Shown here piece by piece: positions 43,364 through 51,704 of a stretch of DNA of 64,000 bases. The position numbers and the translations under genes are program-made. The stretch comes from an uncultured Prevotellaceae bacterium (lineage in GTDB: Bacteria > Bacteroidota > Bacteroidia > Bacteroidales > Bacteroidaceae). The stretch covers positions 43,620 through 107,619 of the forward strand of contig ONLL01000010.1 in NCBI GenBank assembly GCA_900318685.1. The letters run 5' to 3'. The notes beneath the pieces were generated by a model that saw nothing but the letters and a program-made list of their open reading frames with translations, ran no database searches and was not told the DNA's origin. Positions within the stretch are counted from its first letter, which is position 1. Each line of letters begins with the position of its first letter.

Positions 43364-45607
43364 ATGAAAAGACTATTCATCTCGTTTCTGGCTCTCCTGG
43401 CAATTGGCGTTGTCAGGGGCCAGAAGCCTCTGCCCGTTTATCTTGACGAGACGAAGTCACTCGACCAGCGCATAGAGGATGCCCTACGTCGTATGACCCT
43501 CGACGAGAAAATACGCATCATCCATGCTCAGTCGAAGTTCTCAGCGGCAGGTATCCCCAGGTTGGGATTTCCTGACCTCTGGACCGACGACGGCCCTCAT
43601 GGTGTGCGTCCTGACGTGCTTTGGGATGAGTGGGAGCAGGCCGGACAGACCAACGACTCGTGTGTGGCCTTCCCTGCCCTCACCTGCCTGGCTGCCACGT
43701 GGAATCCTCAGATGGCCCGCCTCTACGGAGAGAGCCTGGGTGAGGAAGCCCTCTATCGTGGAAAGGACGTCATACTGGGACCAGGTGTGAACATCAACCG
43801 CACGCCCCTGAACGGCCGCAACTTCGAGTATATGGGCGAAGATCCCTACCTCGCCTCGCGCATGGTGGTGCCTTATGTACAGGGACTTCAGTCAAAGGGT
43901 ATCGCTGCCTGTGTGAAGCACTATGCCCTGAACAACGACGAGGAGTATCGCCATCAGGTGAATGTCATCCTCAGCGACCGTGCCCTGCATGAGATCTATC
44001 TGCCTGCTTTCAAGGCAGCTGTTCAGGAGGGAGGCGCATGGAGCATCATGGGCGCCTACAACCTCTACAAAGACCAACACAATTGCCATAATGATATCAT
44101 GCTCAACCAGATCCTCAAGCGCGACTGGAAGTTCGACGGCGTGGTCATCAGCGACTGGGGCGGTGCTCACGATACCGAGGAGGCCATCCGCAACGGTCTT
44201 GACCTCGAGATGGGCACTTGGACCGACGGACTGACGATGGGCAAGACCAATGCCTATGACGCCTATCATCTGGCGGAAGCCTACAAGCAGCTCATCCGCC
44301 AAGGCCGATTCACGACCCGTGAGCTGGATGAAAAGGTGCGCCGTCTGCTGCGCCTCTATTTCCGCACGACTATGAACCGTCAGCGCCCTGCCGGCTTCCT
44401 CTGCTCAGAGAGCCATTATGAGGCTGCGTTGAAGATTGCGCAGGAGGGTATCGTGCTGCTGAAGAACGAGCAGGGCATCCTGCCCATTCAGCCCTGTAAG
44501 AAGATCCTGGTGGTGGGTGAGAACGCTATTAAGATGATGACTGTCGGCGGTGGCTCATCGTCGCTGAAGGTACAGAAGGAAATCCTTCCCCTCGACGGTC
44601 TGAAAGCTCTTGTCAGCAGCCGCTGGCCAAGCTGTCAGGTCGACTTCGTACGTGGCTATGTTGGCGATACGGTGCAAAGCTATAATGGCGTGACCGTAGG
44701 CCGCAGCCTCTACGATCTGCGTTCAGCTGAAGAGCTCCGTCAGGAGGCCGTTGAAAAGGCCAAGGATGCCGACTACGTCATCGTCTTTGGCGGACTGAAC
44801 AAGAGCGACCATCAGGACAGCGAGGGCCACGACCGCAAGGACTACCAGATGCCCTATGCCCAAAACGCGCTTGTCGAGGCTTTGGCGGCTGCGAATCCGC
44901 ATGTTGTCTTCGTCAATATCTCAGGTAATGCCTCCGAACTGCCTTGGATTGACCGCGTACCTGCTTTGGTTCAGGGATGGTTCATCGGCTCTGAGTCGGG
45001 CGAAGCACTCGCTTCTGTGCTCCTGGGCGACGTCAATCCCAGCGGTAAGCTGCCTTACACGTGGTATACTCATCTGGAGCAGTGCGGTGCCCATGCCCTG
45101 AACACCTATCCGGGCACGTGGCGCGAAGGACATCAGATCATCGATGAGGAATATAAGGAAGATATCTTCGTGGGCTATCGCTGGACTGACCGTCTGAAGA
45201 AGCAGTCGCCCCTCTTCCCCTTTGGTTATGGTCTGAGCTACACCACTTTCAACCTGTCGAACCTGAGAGCCGACCGTCAGGAGATGAGCAAAGAGGGAAG
45301 GATCACCTTCACCATCGACGTCACCAATACGGGCACACGTGCTGGTGCAGAGACTGTTCAGCTGTATATCAGCGACACGCAGTCTTCCCTACCCCGTCCG
45401 GTCAAGGAGCTGAAAGGCTTCCAGAAGGTCTATCTGCAGCCAGGAGAGACGCAGGCTGTCAGCATCACCATCGATAGTTCAGCCCTGAGTTTCTATGATG
45501 ATAAGGCGCATGCATGGGTTGCTGAACCAGGTGAATTCGTCGCTACGGTCAGCAACTCCTCGAGTGTCACCAAGAAGACCCCGAAGCTTAAATTCAAGCT
45601 GATGTAG
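43364..45607 (+). CDS. GH3 beta-glucosidase
   Basis: 747 aa, signal peptide (MKRLFISFLALLAIGVVRG). GH3 N-terminal barrel with GPGVNINRTPLNGRNFEYMGEDP split over 43790-43850, KHYALNNDEEYRH, and nucleophile D264 in DGVVISDWGG; the second domain has GGLNKSDHQDSEGHDR, holding the likely acid/base; a fibronectin type III domain closes it (FPFGYGLSYTTF onward). Expected to release glucose from oligosaccharides imported by PUL 2. Last gene of the operon; a terminator follows at 45741. Confidence 0.95.
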   Translation: MKRLFISFLALLAIGVVRGQKPLPVYLDETKSLDQRIEDALRRMTLDEKIRIIHAQSKFSAAGIPRLGFPDLWTDDGPHGVRPDVLWDEWEQAGQTNDSCVAFPALTCLAATWNPQMARLYGESLGEEALYRGKDVILGPGVNINRTPLNGRNFEYMGEDPYLASRMVVPYVQGLQSKGIAACVKHYALNNDEEYRHQVNVILSDRALHEIYLPAFKAAVQEGGAWSIMGAYNLYKDQHNCHNDIMLNQILKRDWKFDGVVISDWGGAHDTEEAIRNGLDLEMGTWTDGLTMGKTNAYDAYHLAEAYKQLIRQGRFTTRELDEKVRRLLRLYFRTTMNRQRPAGFLCSESHYEAALKIAQEGIVLLKNEQGILPIQPCKKILVVGENAIKMMTVGGGSSSLKVQKEILPLDGLKALVSSRWPSCQVDFVRGYVGDTVQSYNGVTVGRSLYDLRSAEELRQEAVEKAKDADYVIVFGGLNKSDHQDSEGHDRKDYQMPYAQNALVEALAAANPHVVFVNISGNASELPWIDRVPALVQGWFIGSESGEALASVLLGDVNPSGKLPYTWYTHLEQCGAHALNTYPGTWREGHQIIDEEYKEDIFVGYRWTDRLKKQSPLFPFGYGLSYTTFNLSNLRADRQEMSKEGRITFTIDVTNTGTRAGAETVQLYISDTQSSLPRPVKELKGFQKVYLQPGETQAVSITIDSSALSFYDDKAHAWVAEPGEFVATVSNSSSVTKKTPKLKFKLM

Positions 45608-45740
45608 GTATAACTCTAGCATTATCCGAAGTTGGTCATTAGGCTCGGAAGAACCTTAAATCCTCCATAAATCTGACACAAATATGAGAATGGAATAGAT
45701 TTCTGTTAGATGTTGTGTAGATTTAGGGTTCAATGACCTA

Positions 45741-45778
45741 AAGAAGGCGCAGCTATGACGGCTACGCCTTCTTTTTCT
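45741..45778. terminator. Bidirectional terminator between GH3 and polA
   Basis: AAGAAGGCG (45741-45749) pairs with CGCCTTCTT (45765-45773) and is followed by TTTTT on the plus strand. It ends PUL 2; the A-rich left flank is short, so service to polA on the minus strand is less certain. Confidence 0.8.
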
Positions 45779-45834
45779 GCATTCATGGCTGTACCAAGGA
45801 GGCCGTAGAGGAACCTCTAAGAGGCCGCCGAGGA

Positions 45835-48603
45835 TTAGTGTGCCTCCAGCCAGTTCTGTCCAAAGCCGCTGTCGGCGACAAGGGGCACATGCAGAGGAAT
45901 AGCATTCTGCATCTCCTCTATCACAATCTGCTCTACCCTACCCTTTTCCTCTGGATATACGCTGAAGTTGAGTTCATCGTGCACCTGGAGGATCATTTTG
46001 CTACGAATGCCTTCGCGTTGGAAACGCTCGTTGATGCGAATCATCGCCACTTTGATGATATCGGCGGCAGTACCCTGAATGGGAGCATTGATGGCGTTAC
46101 GCTCAGCGAAACCACGGACGGTGGCATTCTGCGAGTTGATATCGGGCAGGTAGCGGCGACGGCCGAATAGTGTCGTCACATAGCCCTTTTGACGTGCCTC
46201 TTCCTTCGCGCGCTCCATATAGTCCTTGACCTTGGGGAAGGTCTCGAAGAAACCGTCGAGCAGCAGTTTCGACTCATCACGCGAAATGTTCAGACGTTCA
46301 GATAGTCCGAAGACCGTGATGCCATAGATGATGCCGAAATTGGCTCGTTTCGACTTGGTGCGTTCATCGCGACTGACCTCTTCGATGGGTTTCTTATAGA
46401 TGTTCGAGGCTGTGGCAGCATGCAGGTCCTTTCCTTCACGAAACACCTCCACCATATTCTCGTCGCCTGAGAGGTGAGCCATTACGCGCAGCTCTATCTG
46501 GCTATAGTCGGCCGAAAAGAATTGACAGCCTGGCTCTGGGACGAAAGCCTTACGAATCTCCTTGCCGTCCTCACCACGAACAGGAATATTCTGCAGGTTG
46601 GGATCGCTCGACGAGAGGCGTCCCGTAGCTGTAATACATTGGTTGAATGAGGTGTGGATATGTCCTGTGCGAGGATTGATGAGAGTAGGGAGGTTGTCTA
46701 CATACGTGCTCAGCAGTTTCTTCAATCCTCTGAATGCCAGTATGTCTGCCACAATTTCATGCTTGCCTTGCAGTTGTGTCAGCACTTCTTCGCTGGTGAC
46801 ATACTGGCCGGTCTTCGTCTTTTTGGGCTTATCGATGATTTTCATCTTGGCAAACAGGATATCACCCACTTGCTTAGGCGATGAGATATTGAACTGCTCA
46901 CCAGCCAATTCATAGATGCGTGTCTCAATCTCATTCATACGAGCGGTCAAATCTTTTGACGTTTGCTTCAGCGATTCTGTATCGAGAACTACACCATTCA
47001 TCTCCATTTCGGCCAACACAGGCATCAAGGGCATCTCTATCTGATAGAACAGACTCTCACATTCGCGTTTCTTCAGTTCAGGCTCCAGGCGATTTTTCAG
47101 CTGAAGGGTGATATCAGCATCTTCGCAGGCATATTCATAGACGAGGGTAGGGGAGAGGTCGCGCATGGAGCGTTGATTCTTTCCTCTGGGCCCGATCAGC
47201 TCGTCGATGTGTATGGTTTGGTAGTGAAGATATGTCTCAGCCATATAGTCCATGTTGTGACGGAGCTCAGGTTGGATGAGATAGTGAGCAATCATGGTGT
47301 CCCACATAGGCCCTTGAAGCCGAATGTTATAATTTCTTAAAACTTCTAAATCGTACTTCAAATTCTGTCCAACCTTCAAAATGTTGGGGTCCTCGTATGC
47401 GGGTTTAAAGATGTTAACAATTCGCAACGCTTCTTCACGATTGGCAGGAATGGGCACATAAAATGCCTTGTGTTCCTCGACTGAGAAGCTCAAACCCACT
47501 AATTCTGCATCGATAGCGACGGTAGAAGTGGTCTCCGTGTCTAGACTGAGAATTTTGTTTGTCCTAAAAAAGTCACAAAGTGAGCGCATTTCGTCCTCAT
47601 TCTCAACGAGTTGATAGTCGTGAGGGGTCGTTTTAAGGGTCTCAAAACTCGAAAATTCTTGCTTGCCTGTCTCCTCGGTCGTAAAATTTTCAAAGAGCGA
47701 GAGCTCCAATTGAGGAGTTTTTGGCTTATTTTCTGATTTTTTAAGAATTCGCTCGGCTAAGGCCTTAAACTCAAGTTCGGCGAAGAGTTTCCCCAGTTTT
47801 TCCTTGTCGGGCTCTTGCATGGCCAGTTGGTCGAGGTCGAGCTCTATGGGAACGTCCGTTTTGATGGTTGCGAGGAAGTACGACATCTTAATATCGTCAA
47901 CATGCTCCTCCACTTTTTTCTTCAGCGCACCCTTCAGCTCATCTGTCCGTTGAAGTAACTGTTCCACATTGCCAAAGTCCTTGATGATTTTGGCCGCTGT
48001 CTTCTCACCCACACCTGGACATCCAGGAAAGTTGTCGGCTGAGTCACCCATCAGCGCCAGCAGATCGATGACCTGGGTAGGGGAGGAGATGTCGTACTTG
48101 GCACAAACCTCTTGTGGGCCCATCACCTCATAGCCGCCTCCGTGTCGAGGACGATAGATTTTTGAGTGCTCGCTCACCAGCTGGCCATAGTCTTTGTCTG
48201 GGGTCAGCATATAGGTAGTAATCCCTTCGATGGAATCGGCTTTTTTAGCCAGTGTTCCTATCACGTCGTCAGCCTCGTAGCCTGCCGCTTCCAGTACTGG
48301 AATGCGATAGGCCTCCAGCAGGTCCTTGATGATGGGAACGGCCTTGCGAATGTCCTCTGGTGTGGCTTCGCGCTGGGCTTTATAGTCAGGGAAAGCCTCG
48401 CTGCGGAATGTGGGACCATGAGGGTCGAAAGCCACTCCCAGGTACTTGGGCTGCTCCTTTTCGATGACTTCCTGGAGCGTATTGACGAAGCCGATGATGG
48501 CACTAGTGTTGAGCCCCTTCGAGTTGATCCGAGGGTTCTTGATAAAGGCGTAATACGACCTATAAATGAGCGCATAAGCGTCGAGAAGGAATAGTTTATC
48601 CAT
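45835..48603 (-). CDS. polA: DNA polymerase I
   Basis: 922 aa with all three modules. N-terminal 5' nuclease (DKLFLLDAYALIYRSYYAF, GYEADDVIGTLA, LMGDSADNFPGCPGVGEKTA); 3'-5' exonuclease from about residue 345 with the DTET motif in ILSLDTETTS, so proofreading looks intact; polymerase domain with DYSQIELRVMAHLSGD (motif A), KRANFGIIYGITVFGLSE (motif B) and HDELNFSVYP (motif C). Okazaki fragment processing and repair. Divergent from the polyprenyl synthetase gene. Confidence 0.98.
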   Translation of the reverse strand: MDKLFLLDAYALIYRSYYAFIKNPRINSKGLNTSAIIGFVNTLQEVIEKEQPKYLGVAFDPHGPTFRSEAFPDYKAQREATPEDIRKAVPIIKDLLEAYRIPVLEAAGYEADDVIGTLAKKADSIEGITTYMLTPDKDYGQLVSEHSKIYRPRHGGGYEVMGPQEVCAKYDISSPTQVIDLLALMGDSADNFPGCPGVGEKTAAKIIKDFGNVEQLLQRTDELKGALKKKVEEHVDDIKMSYFLATIKTDVPIELDLDQLAMQEPDKEKLGKLFAELEFKALAERILKKSENKPKTPQLELSLFENFTTEETGKQEFSSFETLKTTPHDYQLVENEDEMRSLCDFFRTNKILSLDTETTSTVAIDAELVGLSFSVEEHKAFYVPIPANREEALRIVNIFKPAYEDPNILKVGQNLKYDLEVLRNYNIRLQGPMWDTMIAHYLIQPELRHNMDYMAETYLHYQTIHIDELIGPRGKNQRSMRDLSPTLVYEYACEDADITLQLKNRLEPELKKRECESLFYQIEMPLMPVLAEMEMNGVVLDTESLKQTSKDLTARMNEIETRIYELAGEQFNISSPKQVGDILFAKMKIIDKPKKTKTGQYVTSEEVLTQLQGKHEIVADILAFRGLKKLLSTYVDNLPTLINPRTGHIHTSFNQCITATGRLSSSDPNLQNIPVRGEDGKEIRKAFVPEPGCQFFSADYSQIELRVMAHLSGDENMVEVFREGKDLHAATASNIYKKPIEEVSRDERTKSKRANFGIIYGITVFGLSERLNISRDESKLLLDGFFETFPKVKDYMERAKEEARQKGYVTTLFGRRRYLPDINSQNATVRGFAERNAINAPIQGTAADIIKVAMIRINERFQREGIRSKMILQVHDELNFSVYPEEKGRVEQIVIEEMQNAIPLHVPLVADSGFGQNWLEAH

Positions 48604-48664
48604 ACGTTTTCAGAATTTTGGTGTAAAATTACTAAAAAAATTCGCAATACTCGGATATTTTCAC

Positions 48665-48673
48665 TAATTTTGT
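48665..48673 (+). promoter_or_regulatory. -7 box of the polyprenyl synthetase gene
   Basis: TAATTTTGT, 18 bp before the ATG at 48692, in the 88-bp gap to the divergent polA. Confidence 0.5.
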
Positions 48674-48691
48674 CACAAAATTCATTCAAAT

Positions 48692-49669
48692 ATGGATTCT
48701 CTGTCATTAATAAAGCGTCCCATTGAGCGTGAGATAGCCGATTTCTCTGAACGCTTCAACTTGGCGATGACTCATGAAAAAGGCCTGCTGGGCAATGCGT
48801 TAGCTCATATCCGGCAGCGTGGTGGAAAGCGTATGCGCCCTCTGCTGACACTCCTCTTGGCTAAGAACTATGGTGAGGTATCGGATGTGACGCAAAATGC
48901 AGCTATTGGTCTTGAGTTGCTGCATACAGCCTCATTGGTTCACGATGATGTGGTGGACGAAAGTCTGGAGCGCCGTGGACAGGCTTCTGTCAATGCCTCC
49001 TTTAATAACAAGGTGGCTGTTTTGGTGGGCGATTATATCCTTTCAACGGCTCTGTTGCATGTGTCACGCACCCATAACCAGCAGATTGTTGAGAATATCT
49101 CCCAACTGGGACGAACCTTGGCTGCAGGTGAGATACTTCAATTGTCTAACATTCAGAATCCTGACTTCTCAGAGAAGGTGTATTATGAGGTCATCCACAA
49201 GAAGACTGCGTCCCTTTTCGAGTCCTGCGCTGTGATGGCGACTTTATCTGTTGGAGCACCTCCTGCAGAGGTCGAAAACGCACGCCGGTTTGGCCATTCT
49301 CTGGGCATGATGTTCCAGATTCGCGATGATATCTTCGACTATTACGACTCTCGCGAAATAGGCAAGCCTACAGGCAACGATATGGCCGAGGGCAAGCTCA
49401 CTTTACCTATTCTCTACGTGCTGAACAACCTGCCTTACGACTCGATGATTACGCTTGCTAAAAAGGTGAAGCTAGGCACGATCAATAGCGATGAAATCGC
49501 TGTTTTGGTGGAATATACGCGCCAAAACGGAGGTATAGAATATGCTGAGCGACGCATGCAGGATTTCTACGATCAGAGCATGGTCTTCATCGATGAAAGC
49601 GTGAAAAAAGTCGAGATACGCGATGCTTTGATCACCTATCTCGACTATGTGATGAAAAGGCACTATTAG
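48692..49669 (+). CDS. Trans-polyprenyl diphosphate synthase
   Basis: 325 aa, IspB/octaprenyl type. Makes the long isoprenoid side chain of menaquinone from IPP and an allylic primer. First aspartate-rich motif D85-D86-V-V-D89 in LVHDDVVDES, preceded by GGKRMRP; second motif DDIFD in FQIRDDIFDYY, followed by GKPTGNDMAEGKLTLP. Chain length cannot be read by eye. Its stop overlaps the convergent deoC stop by 4 bp. Confidence 0.95.
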   Translation: MDSLSLIKRPIEREIADFSERFNLAMTHEKGLLGNALAHIRQRGGKRMRPLLTLLLAKNYGEVSDVTQNAAIGLELLHTASLVHDDVVDESLERRGQASVNASFNNKVAVLVGDYILSTALLHVSRTHNQQIVENISQLGRTLAAGEILQLSNIQNPDFSEKVYYEVIHKKTASLFESCAVMATLSVGAPPAEVENARRFGHSLGMMFQIRDDIFDYYDSREIGKPTGNDMAEGKLTLPILYVLNNLPYDSMITLAKKVKLGTINSDEIAVLVEYTRQNGGIEYAERRMQDFYDQSMVFIDESVKKVEIRDALITYLDYVMKRHY

Positions 49670-50589
49670 AAGAACTTCACTTCCTCGCCCAGCACCTCGC
49701 TCAGCAGCAGGTTGGCAAGTCTTGAAGTGCCTAGGCGTAAGTATTTGTTGGTGAGCCATTTCTCACCCAGTACCTCCTTGACAATCGTGTAGTAGATCAA
49801 AGCATCCATGACAGAGTTCAGACCACCAGCTGGTTTGAAGCCTATCTGAATGCCTGTCTGCTCGTAGTATTCCTTGATAGCCTGACACATGACATAGGCA
49901 GCCTCAGGCGTTGCTGCAGGCTCTAGCTTGCCAGTAGACGTCTTGATATAGTCAGCGCCTGCATACATAGCCAGGATGGAAGCAATCTTGATGTTCTTGG
50001 CGGTCTTCAGGCAGCCGGTCTCAAGTATTACTTTCATGTCGTGGTCGCCGCAGGCTTCTTTCTGCTGCTGAATCTCGTCTACAACCGTGTCGTAGTCACC
50101 TTCCAGGAAGCTGCCAACGGGTTGCACGATATCGATCTCTGTTGCGCCGTCCTTGATGGCCAAGGAAGTCTCGACAGTCTTGATCTCGATGAGCGACTGT
50201 GATGAGGGGAAACTACCTGACACACAGGCTATTTCTACGCCGTCAACCTCCAGTGTCTCAGCTACTGTGCGTGCGAAGCGTGGATAGACGCAGATAGTTG
50301 CTACGTGGGGTAGGGTGGGGTAGGCCTCGTCAAACTGGTTCACTTTCTCTGTAAACGCCATCACGCTGGTGTCTGAGTCTGTGGTCTTTAGGGTAGTAAG
50401 TTCAACGCTGCCCATCAGGAACTTCTTCACCTCGATAGTGTCGTTCTCAGGCACTTTCTCGGCGATGATTTTCTTTACTGCCTCGCTCACTTCCTCGTCA
50501 GTAATATCGAGGTTGTACTTCTTCAGAGCCTCTTCAATCTGGCTCACGGGCTGAGCATGATGATGCCCATGATGATGCTTTTCTTCCAT
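49666..50589 (-). CDS. deoC: Deoxyribose-phosphate aldolase
   Basis: 307 aa from the ATG at 50589. Class I aldolase splitting 2-deoxyribose-5-phosphate into glyceraldehyde-3-phosphate and acetaldehyde. Visible: VATICVYPRFA, the region DHDMKVILETGCL, and the Schiff-base lysine in YIKTSTGK; a second Lys in GFKPAGGL. Unusual is the N-terminus, MEEKHHHGHHHAQP, a natural His-rich tag that could bind metal. It is the last gene of the mnmG-apt-uvrC-dtd-mazG-deoC run, 4 bp after the mazG-like stop. Confidence 0.95.
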   Translation of the reverse strand: MEEKHHHGHHHAQPVSQIEEALKKYNLDITDEEVSEAVKKIIAEKVPENDTIEVKKFLMGSVELTTLKTTDSDTSVMAFTEKVNQFDEAYPTLPHVATICVYPRFARTVAETLEVDGVEIACVSGSFPSSQSLIEIKTVETSLAIKDGATEIDIVQPVGSFLEGDYDTVVDEIQQQKEACGDHDMKVILETGCLKTAKNIKIASILAMYAGADYIKTSTGKLEPAATPEAAYVMCQAIKEYYEQTGIQIGFKPAGGLNSVMDALIYYTIVKEVLGEKWLTNKYLRLGTSRLANLLLSEVLGEEVKFF

Positions 50590-50593
50590 AGTT

Positions 50594-50920
50594 TTATGCT
50601 TGTAGTTTAGGGTTTGCAATATGTCTGAGAGAGTCGCGACGAGTCTTTTTCTCGATGCTTTTCTGGAGTTCTTCCGTGAGGTCTACGCCCGTCTGGTTAG
50701 CCAGGCAGAGCAGCACCCAGAGCACGTCGGCCATCTCCTCGCCGAGGTTGTCTTTTTCGCCTTTCTTAAAGCTCTGGTCGCCATACTTTCGAGCTATCAC
50801 TCGCGCCAGTTCGCCTACTTCCTCCGTCAGTACGGCCATATTTGTCAGCTCAGAGAAATAGCGCACACCATACTCTCTGATCCATTGGTCTACTGCTTGT
50901 TGTGCTTCTTGAATGGTCAT
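50594..50920 (-). CDS. MazG-like nucleotide pyrophosphohydrolase
   Basis: 108 aa, single MazG domain. Motif EEVGELARVIARKYG supplies the ExxE part, and EEMADVLWVLLCLANQTGVD the second metal-binding helix. Likely house-cleaning hydrolysis of non-canonical NTPs. The start ATG overlaps the dtd stop by one base, so translation is coupled. Confidence 0.92.
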   Translation of the reverse strand: MTIQEAQQAVDQWIREYGVRYFSELTNMAVLTEEVGELARVIARKYGDQSFKKGEKDNLGEEMADVLWVLLCLANQTGVDLTEELQKSIEKKTRRDSLRHIANPKLQA

Positions 50921-51372
50921 TATTCTTTGTTTTTAGTGTCCATACAGATGGTTACAGGGCCGTCGTTGAGTAGTTCTACCTGCATATTTGCGCCAAATTC
51001 GCCTGTGCCTACAGCCTTGCCCAAGGCTTCGCTCATCTGCCTGCAGAATGCCTCGTAGAGCGGAATAGAGTGCTCGTGACTGCCGGCACGAAACCACGAA
51101 GGGCGATTGCCTTTCTTATAGCTGGCGTACAAAGTGAACTGACTCACTACCAGCACCTCGCCGTCGATATCGCTTACAGAGCGATTCATCACGCCATTAT
51201 CGTCATCAAAGATGCGCAAGCCTATTAGCTTGTGTACCAACCAGTTGACATCTTCTTCTGCGTCTTCTTCACAGATGCCCAGGAGTACTAATAATCCTTT
51301 TCCAATTGATGATTTCAACTGGTTGTCGATGGTGACTGAGGCTTTGCTGACGCGTTGTATGACTGCTCTCAT
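50920..51372 (-). CDS. dtd: D-aminoacyl-tRNA deacylase
   Basis: 150 aa. Removes D-amino acids (and glycine mischarged on tRNA-Ala) from tRNA. Family signatures are MRAVIQRVSKASVTID, the cross-subunit residues in VSQFTLYASYKKGNRPSW, and the GlyPro pair NDGPVTI near the end. Length is normal. First gene of the dtd-mazG-deoC unit with its own promoter at 51386, separate from uvrC by a 332-bp repeat-bearing spacer. Confidence 0.96.
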   Translation of the reverse strand: MRAVIQRVSKASVTIDNQLKSSIGKGLLVLLGICEEDAEEDVNWLVHKLIGLRIFDDDNGVMNRSVSDIDGEVLVVSQFTLYASYKKGNRPSWFRAGSHEHSIPLYEAFCRQMSEALGKAVGTGEFGANMQVELLNDGPVTICMDTKNKE

Positions 51373-51385
51373 CTGTTATTTTTCT

Positions 51386-51394
51386 GCAAAGATA
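51386..51394 (-). promoter_or_regulatory. -7 box of the dtd-mazG-deoC unit
   Basis: Minus-strand TATCTTTGC, 14 bp before the dtd ATG. Confidence 0.6.
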
Positions 51395-51482
51395 CGAATA
51401 TCAGTTTGAAAAGCCAAGCTTTTTTCATTTTTTCTTTAACTTCTCAATAAGATTCCGTCATTTTAGGTTCATCCGCGTTGGT

Positions 51483-51658
51483 ACGATTGCCCGTTTGCTA
51501 CGGAGCGATTGTCCGTCCGCGAGAGTGATGGTCGCTTTGTGATGGCGCGATAGACCGTCCGTAATCCTGCATATGACCGTCCGCAACGTACAGAACGCTT
51601 GTCCGCAACCGACCGTCGCTACGTCCGTAACGGACCGAACGCTCGTCCGCAACGAACG
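51483..51658. repeat. 22-bp tandem array D (8 degenerate units)
   Basis: Units start at 51483, 51505, 51527, 51549, 51571, 51593, 51615 and 51637. The sequence varies strongly but the position of the CCGTCCGcAACG-like core is kept in nearly all units; unit 2 is the most diverged. Read on the minus strand it is in the 3' flank of uvrC. Confidence 0.8.
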
Positions 51659-51704
51659 TGTCCAAAACCACTAGCCTCTTTTTCGAGTGCTTTTACGATC
51701 CCTT

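Larger units (their letters stand above)
51373..51704. other. Spacer between uvrC and dtd
   Basis: 332 bp, without a gene. It holds the dtd promoter box (51386-51394), an AT-rich stretch, and the 22-bp array D (51483-51658) that begins 46 bp after the uvrC stop. Confidence 0.7.
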
